Assembly: GCA_028023455.1 (NCBI GenBank)
Contig: JAQFVV010000022.1
Coordinates: forward strand, 8,325,100 to 8,389,099
DNA length: 64,000 bases
Reading direction: 5' to 3'
DNA from: Epiperipatus broadwayi
Lineage: Eukaryota > Onychophora > Udeonychophora > Euonychophora > Peripatidae
Positions 22,060 to 32,289 of the stretch are shown one piece after another. Position numbers and translations under genes: made by a program. Position 1 is the stretch's first letter. Each line of letters begins with the position of its first letter. The notes beneath the pieces are model-generated. The model ran no database searches. It was not told the DNA's origin and saw only the letters and a list, made by a program, of their open reading frames with translations.

Positions 22060-22418
22060 ACATAGTTTCTAAACAGAGCAAAACTCTCCATACAGTATTG
22101 CCACCTGTGCTAAACAGAGTAATCAATGGATGCCAGAAGGCTTGTGCATAAAATCCCTATCTAATGCCTACTCATCAAATGTCCCCAGACTAGTTTCTGG
22201 CTTGTGGCCTTCGTCAGTGAGGAGAAACTAGTCTGGGGATATTTGATGAGTAGGCATTAGATAGGGATTTTATGCACAAGCCTTCTGGCATCCATTGATT
22301 ACTCTGTTTAGCACAGGTGGCAATACTGTATGGAGAGTTTTGCTCTGTTTATCAACAATTAATGTGCTAGTATAAGAAATGTGATCATGTGATGCTTAAT
22401 GGTTTAACATAGTTTCTA
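22060..22418 (+). mobile_element. Hammerhead-family foldback, copy G
   Basis: Perfect 12-bp repeats ACATAGTTTCTA (22060-22071 and 22407-22418) flank 22072-22406. The arms are almost identical inverted copies of about 130 bp. The antisense head holds the ribozyme core, and the sense segment restarts inside the ribozyme at AAACTAGTCTGGGG. The tail ends GATGCTTAATGGTTTA. The clean duplications and arms suggest a relatively young copy. Confidence 0.9.
22181..22224 (-). ncRNA. Hammerhead ribozyme core (copy G, stem I truncated)
   Basis: CTGACGA, stem II GGC-CACAA-GCC, GAAAC-TA-GTC and the proximal stem I TGGGGA/TCCTCA are intact on the minus strand. The 5' strand of distal stem I was removed at the inversion junction. 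Confidence 0.6.
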
Positions 22419-22550
22419 CTAGTTCATAATATTAACATATGGGAAATTGAAAAATATCATGAATGTTAATATATAGAAAGAGATTAATGGGAGTAACCTG
22501 AATATAAAAAAAAAAACACAACACATTCTCAAACTAAGATGCTTTAAATT

Positions 22551-22720
22551 AGACTATAAACTAAATTTAGTTCAAAAAACAAGATGGCCACTCTTATCTT
22601 TTCAAAAGTCTCTATCTTGTTCTTTGGTTTGAGAGTATCCTCAGTACTCAACATCGTTGAGCTATTATAACAAATATCACAGCACGTGTGCTTAGGGGTT
22701 AAATCCCTTTTGTTTAAATA
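22551..22720. repeat. Minor dispersed repeat fragment
   Basis: AAGATGG, CTTATCTTTTCAAAAG and GAGAGTATCCTC correspond to the right flank of the 4837-5075 foldback (about 5070-5140). The end CACGTGTGCTTAGGGGTTAA matches about 21984. Confidence 0.45.
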
Positions 22721-22725
22721 ATAAC

Positions 22726-22827
22726 AACAATAATGATTAAAACAGACAAAACTCTCCATACAGTAGTGCCACTCAGTGTCAACCAGAGTAATCAATGGAT
22801 TCCAGAAAGCATGTGAACAATAATGAT
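22726..22827. mobile_element. Hammerhead-family fragment, copy H (78 bp with target duplication)
   Basis: A single arm fragment (22738-22815) starts at the invariant end TTAAAACAG-ACAAAACTCTCC and stops inside the arm. It lies between perfect 12-bp repeats AACAATAATGAT (22726-22737 and 22816-22827). It has no inverted partner, so this is the shortest independent insertion in the window. Confidence 0.8.
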
Positions 22828-23244
22828 GGAAATTATAGCAAAATCATAATACTAATAGAGTTTTATTTTATTTACACATTTTAAAAACACTATTTGCAGA
22901 ATAAATCTTTTGAAAGTTTACCATATTTTGTCTCTTTATTCTTTGATTTGAACATAATAACAATTCTATGTAGGGTGGAGCAACATTTATTTTATAAACT
23001 ATTGATATTATGAAACAATTATTTAATATTTGTTTGCTTAATAATCTGTTGTTTAATTTTAATAATGGTTAGGGGCATATATTTTCAAATGTATAATTAA
23101 TTATCTTAAAGATATAAGAACTACTTAAAAATTACTCAGGTCTGTTAAATCCTGATCTGCACCTATCCACATCAATTTGCACATTCATTATTCATTGTTA
23201 CAAATAATTATTAGTAGTCAGGATTTAAATTTTGTATGTTTTAT
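22828..23244. other. AT-rich unannotated stretch
   Basis: Nothing recognised. Confidence 0.4.
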
Positions 23245-23445
23245 CACCTAGTTAAGAATAGCTAGATACACATTTTTTAAACCAGTAATTGAATACATAT
23301 CTATAACATGGTTGGCTAAGGAATGACTGTATATGAAAAAAAGTCCTCAGTTTACTTTTAATCTAAAAAATTTCCAAAATTTTACCCAGTTTGTGTTTGA
23401 ATCTCAGGTTATGGGCCTCATACAGATAATGAAGTGTTAAATTAT
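23245..23445 (-). repeat. SINE-like repeat S4, copy 1
   Basis: AAGAATAGCTAGATA, GGTTGGCTAAGGAATGA and the TTTGAATCTCAGG/TTATGGGCC region align with 51125-51310 and, reversed, with 52735-52925. A degenerate tRNA-like B box in the better copies (GGGTTTGAATCCAGA read on minus at about 51270) suggests a tRNA-derived SINE. Confidence 0.55.
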
Positions 23446-24497
23446 AATATGAGTAATTATAGAATAAATAATTATTACGGGGAAAAAATAAGATAGAAAG
23501 TATTAATTGATTACACTATTAGACATTCATTGTAGTGTAGAATTCTTTCAAAAAGTAGAATAGATGGATGTCAAGCTGGTTAAACCTATCAAATGATCAA
23601 AAATCTAGTTTTGGAAACTGCTACTTATCACCATTTAATTGAGGAGAGAATTGATGTAGTAACTTTGACAAAGTTTTGAAAGAATAGTATTAAAAATAGT
23701 ATTAAAATCTTGAAGATTTATGGATTGAAGTAACAAAAATATGTGAATTTTGCTACAGTATGTTTTTGCACTGTACAAATGATTTCATGGAAAGACATCA
23801 GTAAAAATATCATGAAACTGTAGCATAGACACGACATTACTTGAAGATAATGGTATAAGCATAGTATCAATTTATAGAGTTCATCATCAATGCATATTGT
23901 AGTACTTATCATATATGTATTAATATATTGTTTCTCAGTTTTGTATGAGTCCTTGATCTGAATCATATAGAACAGTCATAGAAATCATAACAGATTAATA
24001 GATAAGATAATCATGGGGTAGATGGAAAAATTCTTAATTGATAGTGACTTTGTTTCATCCTAACATCAATAGAATAATCAATCAAACTTATCACATTTAA
24101 AATTAACTTACGTTGCTGTTTGACATTATGTGAACCAGACTGAATCACTGAAGTCATATTGAATCTCAATTGAAAGAATTAATATAATAATCATATAAAA
24201 TAATTTTGCATGGAATTACATTAACAAAAAGCCTTTCTTGAGACTGAACTACTCAGTCCCAAATTGCTAGCATGTACAAGGCATGTTTGGTGTTCTTTCC
24301 ATTGTAATTACATTAGCAAATTTATATAATTGGAAACATCTATCAGAGTTTGTCCAAATTTGTAATCTACACACTAAAATATTGAATTCCATCTGTCATA
24401 CCTATTTAATTCTCCCTGTTTATTAAAATCAATTTCAATCTAAAATGATTGCACTGGAAATGGATATTACTCTTTGATAATGATAATAACTAGCTAA
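23446..24497. other. AT-rich unannotated stretch
   Basis: Nothing recognised. The 82-codon minus frame at 23718-23966 has no motif. Confidence 0.4.
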
Positions 24498-25447
24498 AAC
24501 AATTGCATTGTATTTTTAAATGCCAAAGCTTTTAAATGGTCTAGGTTTGCACTCGGTCTCAACTCTATATCTTCAGAGATCTATATCTTTTCTTCGTGTA
24601 ACTTGTCTAAAGCTTGCTCAGTTATCCCTTCCTTTGGTTATTGATCCTACAGATACGCCACCTCCATTTTCAAGTTATTGGATTGCTGATTTATGGAAGT
24701 CAGTTATTAAGTCGATACCCTCGGTTCAAGTTGCGCTTGATGGGAAATTGTCATTCTGGGATGTTTATAAATTAAAATTTCCACATTATACTCCTCTTTT
24801 GACTTCATTAGGTGTTTCAAATAAAGTTCTCTTGCGTAAAATGAAACTTCTTTTCATTGAAGCAAGACATGTTGATTTTGTACTTAAACTAAATTTAAAT
24901 GCACTCCCAACAAGTTATTTTTTAGTGACCAGCAGAGGCTTCATTAGGATTTCGTCTCAGTGTCAGTTGTGTAGATTATATGATGAGACAATTCTCCATA
25001 TTTTCTATATCTGTCCTGCTCTTAAGTCGATTAGGGACTTTATTGTTGCGAATGTCTCTCTGGATCTTAGGGATGCTCTTTCTGTTTCTAACACTCTTAA
25101 GAAGGGATCATTTGCAGCAATAAGATTATCTATCTTTATAACATTTTCTTTATGGTTGACATGTTACAGGCTCATCTTTGGTCATTCTCAGGACTCGGCT
25201 CTAAGTGTATTTATTAGGCTTCTTGATCAAGTTAAGCAGCGAGACTCTCTGCTTTCGCCTGTGAGTCTACATGATGATACTTGGGTGAAAGTTTTATTTT
25301 TCTCTTAATCTTATTAAGATACCCTTTTCTCTACATTGACTTTTTCAAGTTTCATTCTGAATACTATGTAAATTTTTATAAAGTTTAACTGTATATTACT
25401 ATGTTACTATGTTTAATAAATATATTTTAAAACAACAATTGCATTGT
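24498..25447 (+). mobile_element. 5'-truncated LINE insertion with 14-bp target duplication
   Basis: AACAATTGCATTGT occurs at 24498-24511 and again at 25434-25447, enclosing 922 bp. The insert contains the open 3' end of a LINE polymerase, a short 3' UTR and the end GTTTAATAAATATATTTTAA, which could serve as a polyadenylation-like signal. A 5' truncation with an intact 3' end and a 14-bp duplication is what target-primed reverse transcription leaves. The uninterrupted frame argues for a recent event. Confidence 0.9.
24520..25308 (+). CDS. C-terminal part of LINE reverse transcriptase with CCHC zinc knuckle
   Basis: The frame has 262 codons with no stop before 25308. The ATG at 24520 is fortuitous because the insertion is 5'-truncated just upstream. 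The protein covers the region after the polymerase domain. PTDTPPP is near residue 43, FWDVYKLKF near 79 and LNALPTSYF near 126. A zinc-knuckle-like C-x2-C-x8-H-x4-C occurs in CQLCRLYDETILHIFYICP (around residues 147-165), as in the zf-RVT region of many LINE proteins. The rest is an aliphatic helical tail. A diverged relative lies at 31090-31800. As a fragment it lacks endonuclease and catalytic motifs and is not expected to act alone. Confidence 0.75.
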   Translation: MPKLLNGLGLHSVSTLYLQRSISFLRVTCLKLAQLSLPLVIDPTDTPPPFSSYWIADLWKSVIKSIPSVQVALDGKLSFWDVYKLKFPHYTPLLTSLGVSNKVLLRKMKLLFIEARHVDFVLKLNLNALPTSYFLVTSRGFIRISSQCQLCRLYDETILHIFYICPALKSIRDFIVANVSLDLRDALSVSNTLKKGSFAAIRLSIFITFSLWLTCYRLIFGHSQDSALSVFIRLLDQVKQRDSLLSPVSLHDDTWVKVLFFS

Positions 25448-26514
25448 TTTAGATTTATAGTTAAACCAGATTGGTTCATGCTAGATTGTCTTTTTTGTTA
25501 TGTAAAAAATTGAAAAAGCATGTGAACTGTTTGGATATAATTTATATTAGGTTTTGCAGCATTATTTTTCATCCAAATAGATGAGAAATCATCTGATTAT
25601 TTAAATATATAGAAGCACTTGAGAACATTTTCTCAAATTGAAACTATCATCATTATTGTTAATATTTGCATTATTATTATAAAATTCACTGTATTGATTC
25701 TTTTTTATTAGTGAAGAAAGAGAAATTAGAAAATATTCTTGAAAGCACTGAACCCTAATAATGCTTTGATGCAGTGGGATAGTGGACTCTGCAGATTAAG
25801 ATATAATTTTAAATCATCCATGCACTTTACTACTGTTACACAATGCTTTATACAATATTCAAATATGTTTAAAAATACATATATACAAGCAACAAAGATT
25901 ACAAATTATTTACCACCCTCTTTTACAGTTTACAGTTTTGATTGCCCCAGCAATCTTCTTCAGAACTACAACATAGTACAAACATATAAATATAAATATA
26001 CATGAACATATAATTTATATTCTATATATACATCTTATAATCATCATCTATTTATTACCTTTTAAATATTATATAATTTTTACCCTTTTTTTACATTCTA
26101 TATTTATTAATTAAAAACTTCCTAAACATATATATTCTATTTTTATACTTTATTTTAGTTTATTCTTATAATACTTAACTTTAACTTAATATCTTTTATA
26201 TTTTACATTATTATTATTATATATTTTACTAATAATCAATATTAATATCTATGGATAATAGCTTTATCTCTGCCACATTTGATGCTCAACTTATTATGAA
26301 AACTATTTGACTTATTATCCTTTTTTTAAAATTCAGAGTAATGTTGGTTATACCTTTTTCCTTCATCTTGTTGCATAAATTCTAATAATATGAGCAGGTA
26401 TATAGTATTAAATTGAAATAGTACTTGATATAAAGTAATGCTACTATTTTTCTGAACAGTATTTTCTTTTTCCAGAAAGACAACTTTTTTCAGCAGATAA
26501 TACATGTTTACCTG
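25448..26514. other. AT-rich unannotated stretch
   Basis: No gene recognised. The 88-codon frame 25739-26005 is without motif. From about 26000 to 26240 the sequence is almost pure A and T. Confidence 0.4.
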
Positions 26515-27122
26515 AAGGTTTTTGATGTAACTTCTAAGATCACATGATCATTATTTCTGATGCTTACACAAGCTATTAAAACAGTAGCAAATCCTCCATA
26601 TGATACTACCACCCAATGAAAGCCTTATTTATCAGTGGATATAGTAGGTTTTGTGCATAGAATCTTTATCTAATGCCTTATCCAATATTTCCAGATTAGT
26701 TTCTAGCTTGTGACTTTCATCAGTAAAAAGCCTTGGATCTAGGAGCACTGCACCTATTTCTTGAGATCTAATGCAATTCTCCAGAATCTTCATTTTACCT
26801 ATTTAATTAATTTTAAAGCTATAACCCTAATATGGAAACACAATAATGTTTTCAATCTAAGCCCATTCATTTGTATAGTTATATAAATCTGAACTCTGTT
26901 CAGTATCTATACATTTTGGTGTCTTTGGTTTTTTGTAAAATCACAGTTACCACCATCCTAAAACACCATATGATTACTATTTCCTATGCTTACACAAGCT
27001 CTTAAAACAATAACAAATTTTTCATATAATAGTGCCACCCAGTACAAAAATCTTTATAATCAATGAATGAATTGGGTGGCACTACTGTATGGAGAGTTGC
27101 TACTGTTTTAAGGTTTTTAATG
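26515..27122 (-). mobile_element. Hammerhead-family element, copy I (old, tandem arm)
   Basis: AAGGTTTTTGATG (26515-26527) and AAGGTTTTTAATG (27110-27122) flank the element with one mismatch. On the plus strand it runs tail, arm, ribozyme, interior and then a second arm in the same direction. The arm starts at about 26576 and again at about 27002, a period of 426 bp. A short inverted end closes it (GGGTGGCACTACTGTATGG). Many substitutions mark it as older than copies G or B. Confidence 0.8.
26681..26738 (-). ncRNA. Decayed hammerhead motif (copy I)
   Basis: The minus strand reads CTGATGA, AGTCACAAGCT, GAAAC-TA-ATC. The cleavage triplet has changed from GTC to ATC. Distal stem I (ATCCAA/TTGGAT) is still paired. 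Confidence 0.5.
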
Positions 27123-28975
27123 ATGATTTTTATTTATACATATATCTTGTACTATTTCTATCATCTAATTAAAATCAAATTTTATAAAAAAAATTTCATT
27201 TTCAGTTGGTAGTAACGCCATAGGTTAGAATAGAGCCCAATGTTCCAAGCATTCTTCTTCTCCATTTTTTACACTATCAGATTAGTTGCAATGTTGCATG
27301 GAAATTAAACTAGAGATCTTTATTTTCAGGAATGTTGACTTTAAGGTGATAATCTAAGTAGTTAAAGTAATTAGAATGCCATTCTAAATTCGGTGGTCAT
27401 GAATCTTATGGTGCCTCACTGTTCAGGCCAGAAATGTCTAAAGAAGAGAATAATATTACTTGAAATTATGTCTTAAACTGTATATTATTGTTGCAACAGT
27501 TGAATGTATTTGGAAGAGAATAAATAAAAGTTGTCTTTTTGAAAACTTTTAACAATAATGGAAATGGTCTAACATATAACTACTAATGTTTTTTAGATTG
27601 TTTTTACTTAAATTATCATTATTCAAAATTGAAATCACATGATTGCAGGAAATTCTTCTTTTAAAGAGTTGTTTATATATGAATTAGGATATTTAGTAAT
27701 CTTTATTCTAGGTAAACACTTTTTTAATATTATAAAGGGCTTATGAATAATAAAAACACTTCTGCTTGCAAACCCATGACTTGAGGTACAAATACATGCT
27801 GGGTGAAGTTTGGACATTTTGTCAGGTTATATATAAAGATACTTAGAATTTTTCTCTCAAGTAGTTGATCTATTACCAATTAAACTATTCAATTATTAGT
27901 TGGTTATTGGGTATCTAACTACTATTATCTATGTGTCAAACAATAAAGGAAAAACCCTCATGCTTCTTCCATTGGCCTTTTTTTTGGAGGATTGTGAAAA
28001 ATGACTTGTTCTATTTAAAAGCTATTTTACCATACTTACTTAATGGTAGATTGTAATAGTTTTATTAATTTTGTCTTGTTTTGTCTATTTTAATTGTTTT
28101 ATAATATTTTCAGTTATTTAATAAATATAATGAAAAATTTAGTTTTTGGAGTTAGAAATAAAAAACACACACTTAATAAAATTTCTCATTTGACAACAAT
28201 TCAAGTACACTACCATAGTTTGTTACTGGAGTCCTATTATCAGGTTATTGAGTTTATCTTACAGAAATGGAGGTCAACAGTCTGTAATTTATGTAACGTG
28301 GATAAACATAAACCATGTTTCACATAGTCATATTGTCCAATCTATATAAGCAATACCAAACTGAAGTAACTTTATAATAAATCAACTATTAAATCTACAA
28401 CTGATTGGAAAATCTCTTCAGATTTTTATATAATGTTTGTGAATGATTATCTGTTTAAAAAACCCACACACTAAACAAGTAAATGGAGGATTCATCAATT
28501 ATATCAAGTATGTATTGTGAAATTGCCATTCTAACAGTAGCATATTTGATTTATTAGCAAACTTTCTTAACTCCTGTTTATATTTGTTTTTTTATTATTA
28601 AAACATTCTTTTAAAACTTCCATTCTACTACATATTCTTGAAATATAAGAATTAAGACATCTGAAATAAAGGATTTCCTCTCCTCTGCTAAATCAGTAAT
28701 TTTTATTTGGCTTTAGTCATAATCTCTTGCAGATGACTTCATTATTTATTTGTTCTAGATTTATCAATATAAAATTATTACAATTTGATGTGTAAAGTTT
28801 CCACATTCACAACTTGGTCACTGCATTATAAAACTTTTGAACCTCAATTTTATCTTTTCACAATACTCGATTATAAAGAGTTTATAAGAATTAAATAAAT
28901 ATATTGTAAATTATAATATATTTGGGAAATATAAATAAAAATTTAAACTTAGTACGTTTTGAATTTAATTTTTAA
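27123..28975. other. AT-rich unannotated stretch
   Basis: No gene recognised. The frames at 27635-27817 (-) and 28094-28327 (+) carry no motif I know. Confidence 0.4.
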
Positions 28976-29378
28976 TATACATTAATAAGAACCTTGGCAC
29001 TAACGTGGGCTTTGAACTTTCCATCATCAGATTTTTAATGAAATGGATGGCTGAAGAGTTGTGGGTTGGAATAGTTTGAAGCCTGGAATTAGGAAAGTAT
29101 GAAGATTGGCTATCTTAATATACAGCTGAGCACTGATTGTATATATGTGTGATCGTAATCTGGACCAACTGATAATTGCTGGTTTAGCATGAAATATCTA
29201 TATTGGTGATTATTTATCTTTTCAACATGTGTGTGATCAGGTGGGTCAGCAATATGAGATGGCATGGAGAGCTGAGGGTCATGTGACAGTCTGAGTTCGA
29301 ATCCCTTATATATTACATTATATATGTGCAGGTGTGTGTAAGCCTGTATAGTGTACTAATTTATATACATTAATAAGA
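28976..29378 (+). mobile_element. SINE-like element S2 with 15-bp target duplication
   Basis: TATACATTAATAAGA at 28976-28990 is repeated exactly at 29364-29378, enclosing 373 bp. The body (CTGGACCAACTGATAATTGC, GGTTTAGCATGAAATA) recurs inverted at 33062-33421. A tRNA-like B box GAGTTCGAATCCC (29293-29305) lies near the 3' end, with a possible A-box region about 60 bp upstream. A tRNA-like segment at the 3' side is unusual for a SINE. It is followed only by an AT- and GT-rich end. Confidence 0.8.
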
Positions 29379-29936
29379 TATATTAATCTATTTTTTTCTC
29401 TAAAATTCATATTAATGGATTTTGAAAAAAAGGTTATGCAAATATATTTTTGAAAATGGCCCTAAAATTTGTTAGTCAAAATGTTGAAAACTAAAGCAAT
29501 TTGGGATATATTTGTAATTTATTCGGAATAATTAATAAAAATATTTTTGAAAAAAAAAAAATTTCTTTTAGATAATTAATCTAGTTTGCTTTTTGATCGT
29601 ACACCAATCTTTTGATTAATATGATTTACAGGTCCAGATTTATTATGAAAATAGACAAACTCTTAGAATGCAAAGATTTTACACAGCAAAATGATGTTGG
29701 TTCTGAATTTTCATTACTTTTATTTATTACTTTTGTTAATGTTTACTTCTCAGGTCCATCCTTAATTATTAGGTAACTCCAATAAGATCTAGAAGCAGAT
29801 ATACAATAATTCATTTGTTAATAATTCATATAATGTTAATAATGTTTATTAAGTTTTAAAATGATATTTATAAGTGCACTAATAAGAATAATAATTTATT
29901 ATTTTACCCTTATCTTATCAACACATAAAGGGGTGC
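29379..29936. other. AT-rich unannotated stretch
   Basis: Nothing recognised. Confidence 0.4.
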
Positions 29937-30039
29937 ACTATTATTATAAGAGGCAAAACTCTCCATACAGTAGTACAAGCCAGAGTAATCAACGGATGCC
30001 AGAAGGCCTGTGCATAAAATTCCTATCTAGTGCCTATTC

Positions 30040-30098
30040 ATCCAATATCTTCAGACTAGTTTCTAGCTTGTGGTTTTTGTTAGTGAGGAGCCTTGGAT
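30040..30098 (-). ncRNA. Decayed hammerhead motif (copy J)
   Basis: The CTGANGA box reads CTAACAA and stem II is weakened, while GAAAC-TA-GTC and stem I survive. It is predicted to be inactive. Confidence 0.5.
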
Positions 30099-30557
30099 CT
30101 GAGAGCACTGCAGATTTGGATCTAATACCTAAGCTTTTTTAGTTAAAACTATGAGAAAAAATTGAAAAATAATAATATTTTAAAGTAAGTTATATAGTAT
30201 AGATCTGAAAACATAGGTGTTGTGCACTGAGTGGCACTACTGTATGGAGAGTTTTGCCTGTTTTAATAACAGTTATGAGCAAGCATAAGAAATGGTGATC
30301 ATGTGATGTTTAGTGGTTTAATATCAATCCTGCCTAATAGGATAGTGGTGGCTATGGTTATTAAAAAACCAAAGGCACCAAAATATATGAGTACTGAACT
30401 GAGTTCAGACCCATATGACTATATAAGCTAATGAGCCTGGATTGAAAATATTATTGTGTTTTCAATTTTATTCTCTGAGTTTTGTAGTTAACTAGAGATA
30501 AAAGGTGGCTACTGGAGAGTTGCATTAGATCCTAAGATCTAGGTGCAGTGCTCTCGG

Positions 30558-30616
30558 ATCCAAAGCTCCTCACTGATAAAAGCCACAAGCTAGAAACTAG
30601 TCTGGAGATATTGTAT
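30558..30616 (+). ncRNA. Hammerhead motif with core mutation (copy K)
   Basis: The box at 30573-30579 is CTGATAA, so the catalytic G8 is A. Stem II is AGC/GCT with loop CACAA, a compensatory GC-to-AU change relative to GGC/GCC. GAAAC-TA-GTC is intact with cleavage after 30602. Distal stem I is ATCCAA/TTGTAT with one mismatch. Confidence 0.6.
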
Positions 30617-30771
30617 GAATAGGCACTAGATAGGAATTTTATGCACAGGCCTTCTGGCATCCATTGATTACTCTGGATCGCATGGAGAGTTTTGCCTGTT
30701 TTAATAACAGTTATGAGCAAGCATAAAAAATGATGATCTTATGATGATTAGTGGTTAAATACTATTATTAT

Positions 30772-31084
30772 TTTTTTGGAAAAAACAATAAACAATAAGG
30801 TAGTTTAATATTAATATAATCATTTCCAGTCTAATTGTTATTAATATAATATTGATATATTTGCCCCAAAGATATTAAGTCATTATCATGAACGAATAAT
30901 AGATGATCTTTTGAAAGAGTTTGATGCTTTTTCCTGATGACTTTATTCATTTCTCTGAAGGGGAGTAATATAGAGCTGTAAATTTACATATATATATAAT
31001 AAAATCTTAATGATGGTAATACATCTTACAAATAACTATTATACAATGCAGAAGAATAATCATTTTTAACTGGAAACCTTTTTA
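30772..31084. other. AT-rich unannotated stretch
   Basis: Nothing recognised. Confidence 0.4.
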
Positions 31085-31890
31085 AAAAGTTGTCAGTTTT
31101 TTCGAAAATAACTGGAATAGTTAATTGTAAGATTATCATCATTAATACTTTTCTATCTATTCATCCTACAGATACTCCACCTCCAATTAATGATGGTTGG
31201 CTGACACAAGTCTTAATTGACATTTCAAAAATTCTCACACCTTTAACTCAATTAAAACCAACGAAACTTCGTTATTGGGATGCCTATCTTCTTTTTTTTT
31301 CAACAATTATCCCAGATCATAGCATTCTCACCTGTACAAACTTTGCCATTATAAAGAAATATAAAAGATGTAATCTAGAGCCAAAATATTTGGACTTTCT
31401 CAATGCCCTTCCAACAAGCACTTTCTTGTGATGTATAGAGGTTTTTCATCTTTGCTCACTCTGCCATAGGGAGGATGATACCATATTTCACATTTTCAAC
31501 AATTGTTCCTCTCTTCAGGGCTGTAGAATATTGATTAATAAAATTTATACACCAAAACATCCAATTATCAACACACTCATAAAAGGTTTTGCTTATGGGG
31601 ATTTTGCAATTATAAGAAGTGCAACTTTCATCACTTTCTGTCTATGGTTTGTCAGATGCTTCATAATCTTCAAGTCTGTTATACCTGATCCAACATTAAT
31701 TTTTTTACAAAAATTAAAAGATATCAAAGAAAGAGATTTGAAGTTAGCTCCTCACCTAATAGCAAATTCCACATGGAATCTTATTAATATTGGACATTAA
31801 GTAATTTAATGGTTTATAAATGTATTGCCAAATTTAATGTTATTTTATAATTTTTTCTTTATTGTAAACGTAGTTAAATAAACCTATTTT
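31085..31890 (+). pseudogene. Second LINE 3' end, diverged and frameshifted
   Basis: Related to the open LINE end at 24520-25308. It shares PTDTPPP, YWDAYLLFF (versus FWDVYKLKF), LNALPTSTFL, the CHREDDTIFHIFNNC zinc-knuckle region, and AIIRSATFITFCLWFVRC (versus AAIRLSIFITFSLWLTCY). The frame breaks after 31431 and resumes by 31531-31800. Identity over alignable parts is roughly one third to two fifths by eye. The 3' end GTTAAATAAACCTATTTTT parallels GTTTAATAAATATATTTT of the first copy, so both belong to one LINE lineage. Confidence 0.8.
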
Positions 31891-32135
31891 TGATACTACT
31901 TTATTGTTTCATTGTTATTATAATAATTAATCTATAAAAAATATTTTATTTAATTTATATATATATAAAGTGCAGCCACAATATGCGTTTTATTCCAAGC
32001 TTCCTTGCATACATCATATATTAATATAATAATTCACATTTTGTTGATGAACTTTATTGATAAACTTTAATAATAGAATGTGTTGTTTATTGAACTGCAA
32101 ATATTAAGTTTGCAGTATATTTTAGCATGCATTTA

Positions 32136-32261
32136 TATATTGTGGGTCCATCCATGTACGATATTTATTACAAATATACTGACATTTCAGCTTAATCGCA
32201 CAAGCCATCATCTGAATATATTTGTAATAAAAATCATACATGGATGAATCCACATAATATA
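32136..32261. repeat. Short foldback repeat
   Basis: Arms 32136-32182 and 32212-32261 are inverted copies (CATCCATGTACGATATTTAT versus CATCCATGTATGATTTTTAT in reverse) around a 29-bp loop. No other copy was noticed in the window. Confidence 0.75.
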
Positions 32262-32289
32262 ATTTATATCTATAACCCATTAAAATCTT

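Larger units (their letters stand above)
29937..30771 (+). mobile_element. Hammerhead-family element, copies J+K (longest, tandem and inverted)
   Basis: ACTATTATTAT at 29937-29947 and 30761-30771 flanks 29948-30760 (813 bp). The left part is antisense with a decayed hammerhead. At about 30205 it switches to sense, giving arm, tail, interior (GGATAGTGGTGGCTATGG, TAGAGATAAAAGGTGG) and a second hammerhead. A second arm and tail follow. The arm text GGAGAGTTTTGCC lies at 30246 and 30684, a period of 438 bp, with a deletion of about 19 bp in the right arm. The full unit is therefore about 430-460 bp and present as a partial head-to-tail dimer. Confidence 0.85.

Noticed and set aside
29024-29032. 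Reverse CTGATGA followed by GAAA on the minus strand near the SINE S2 start
   Set aside because: There is no room for stem II between the two boxes and no paired stem I.
29861-30142. 93-codon plus-strand frame
   Set aside because: It overlaps the antisense head of hammerhead copy J and shares the same non-coding repeat text.
30947-30953. CTGATGA as another hammerhead core
   Set aside because: No stem II, GAAA or cleavage triplet in register follows.
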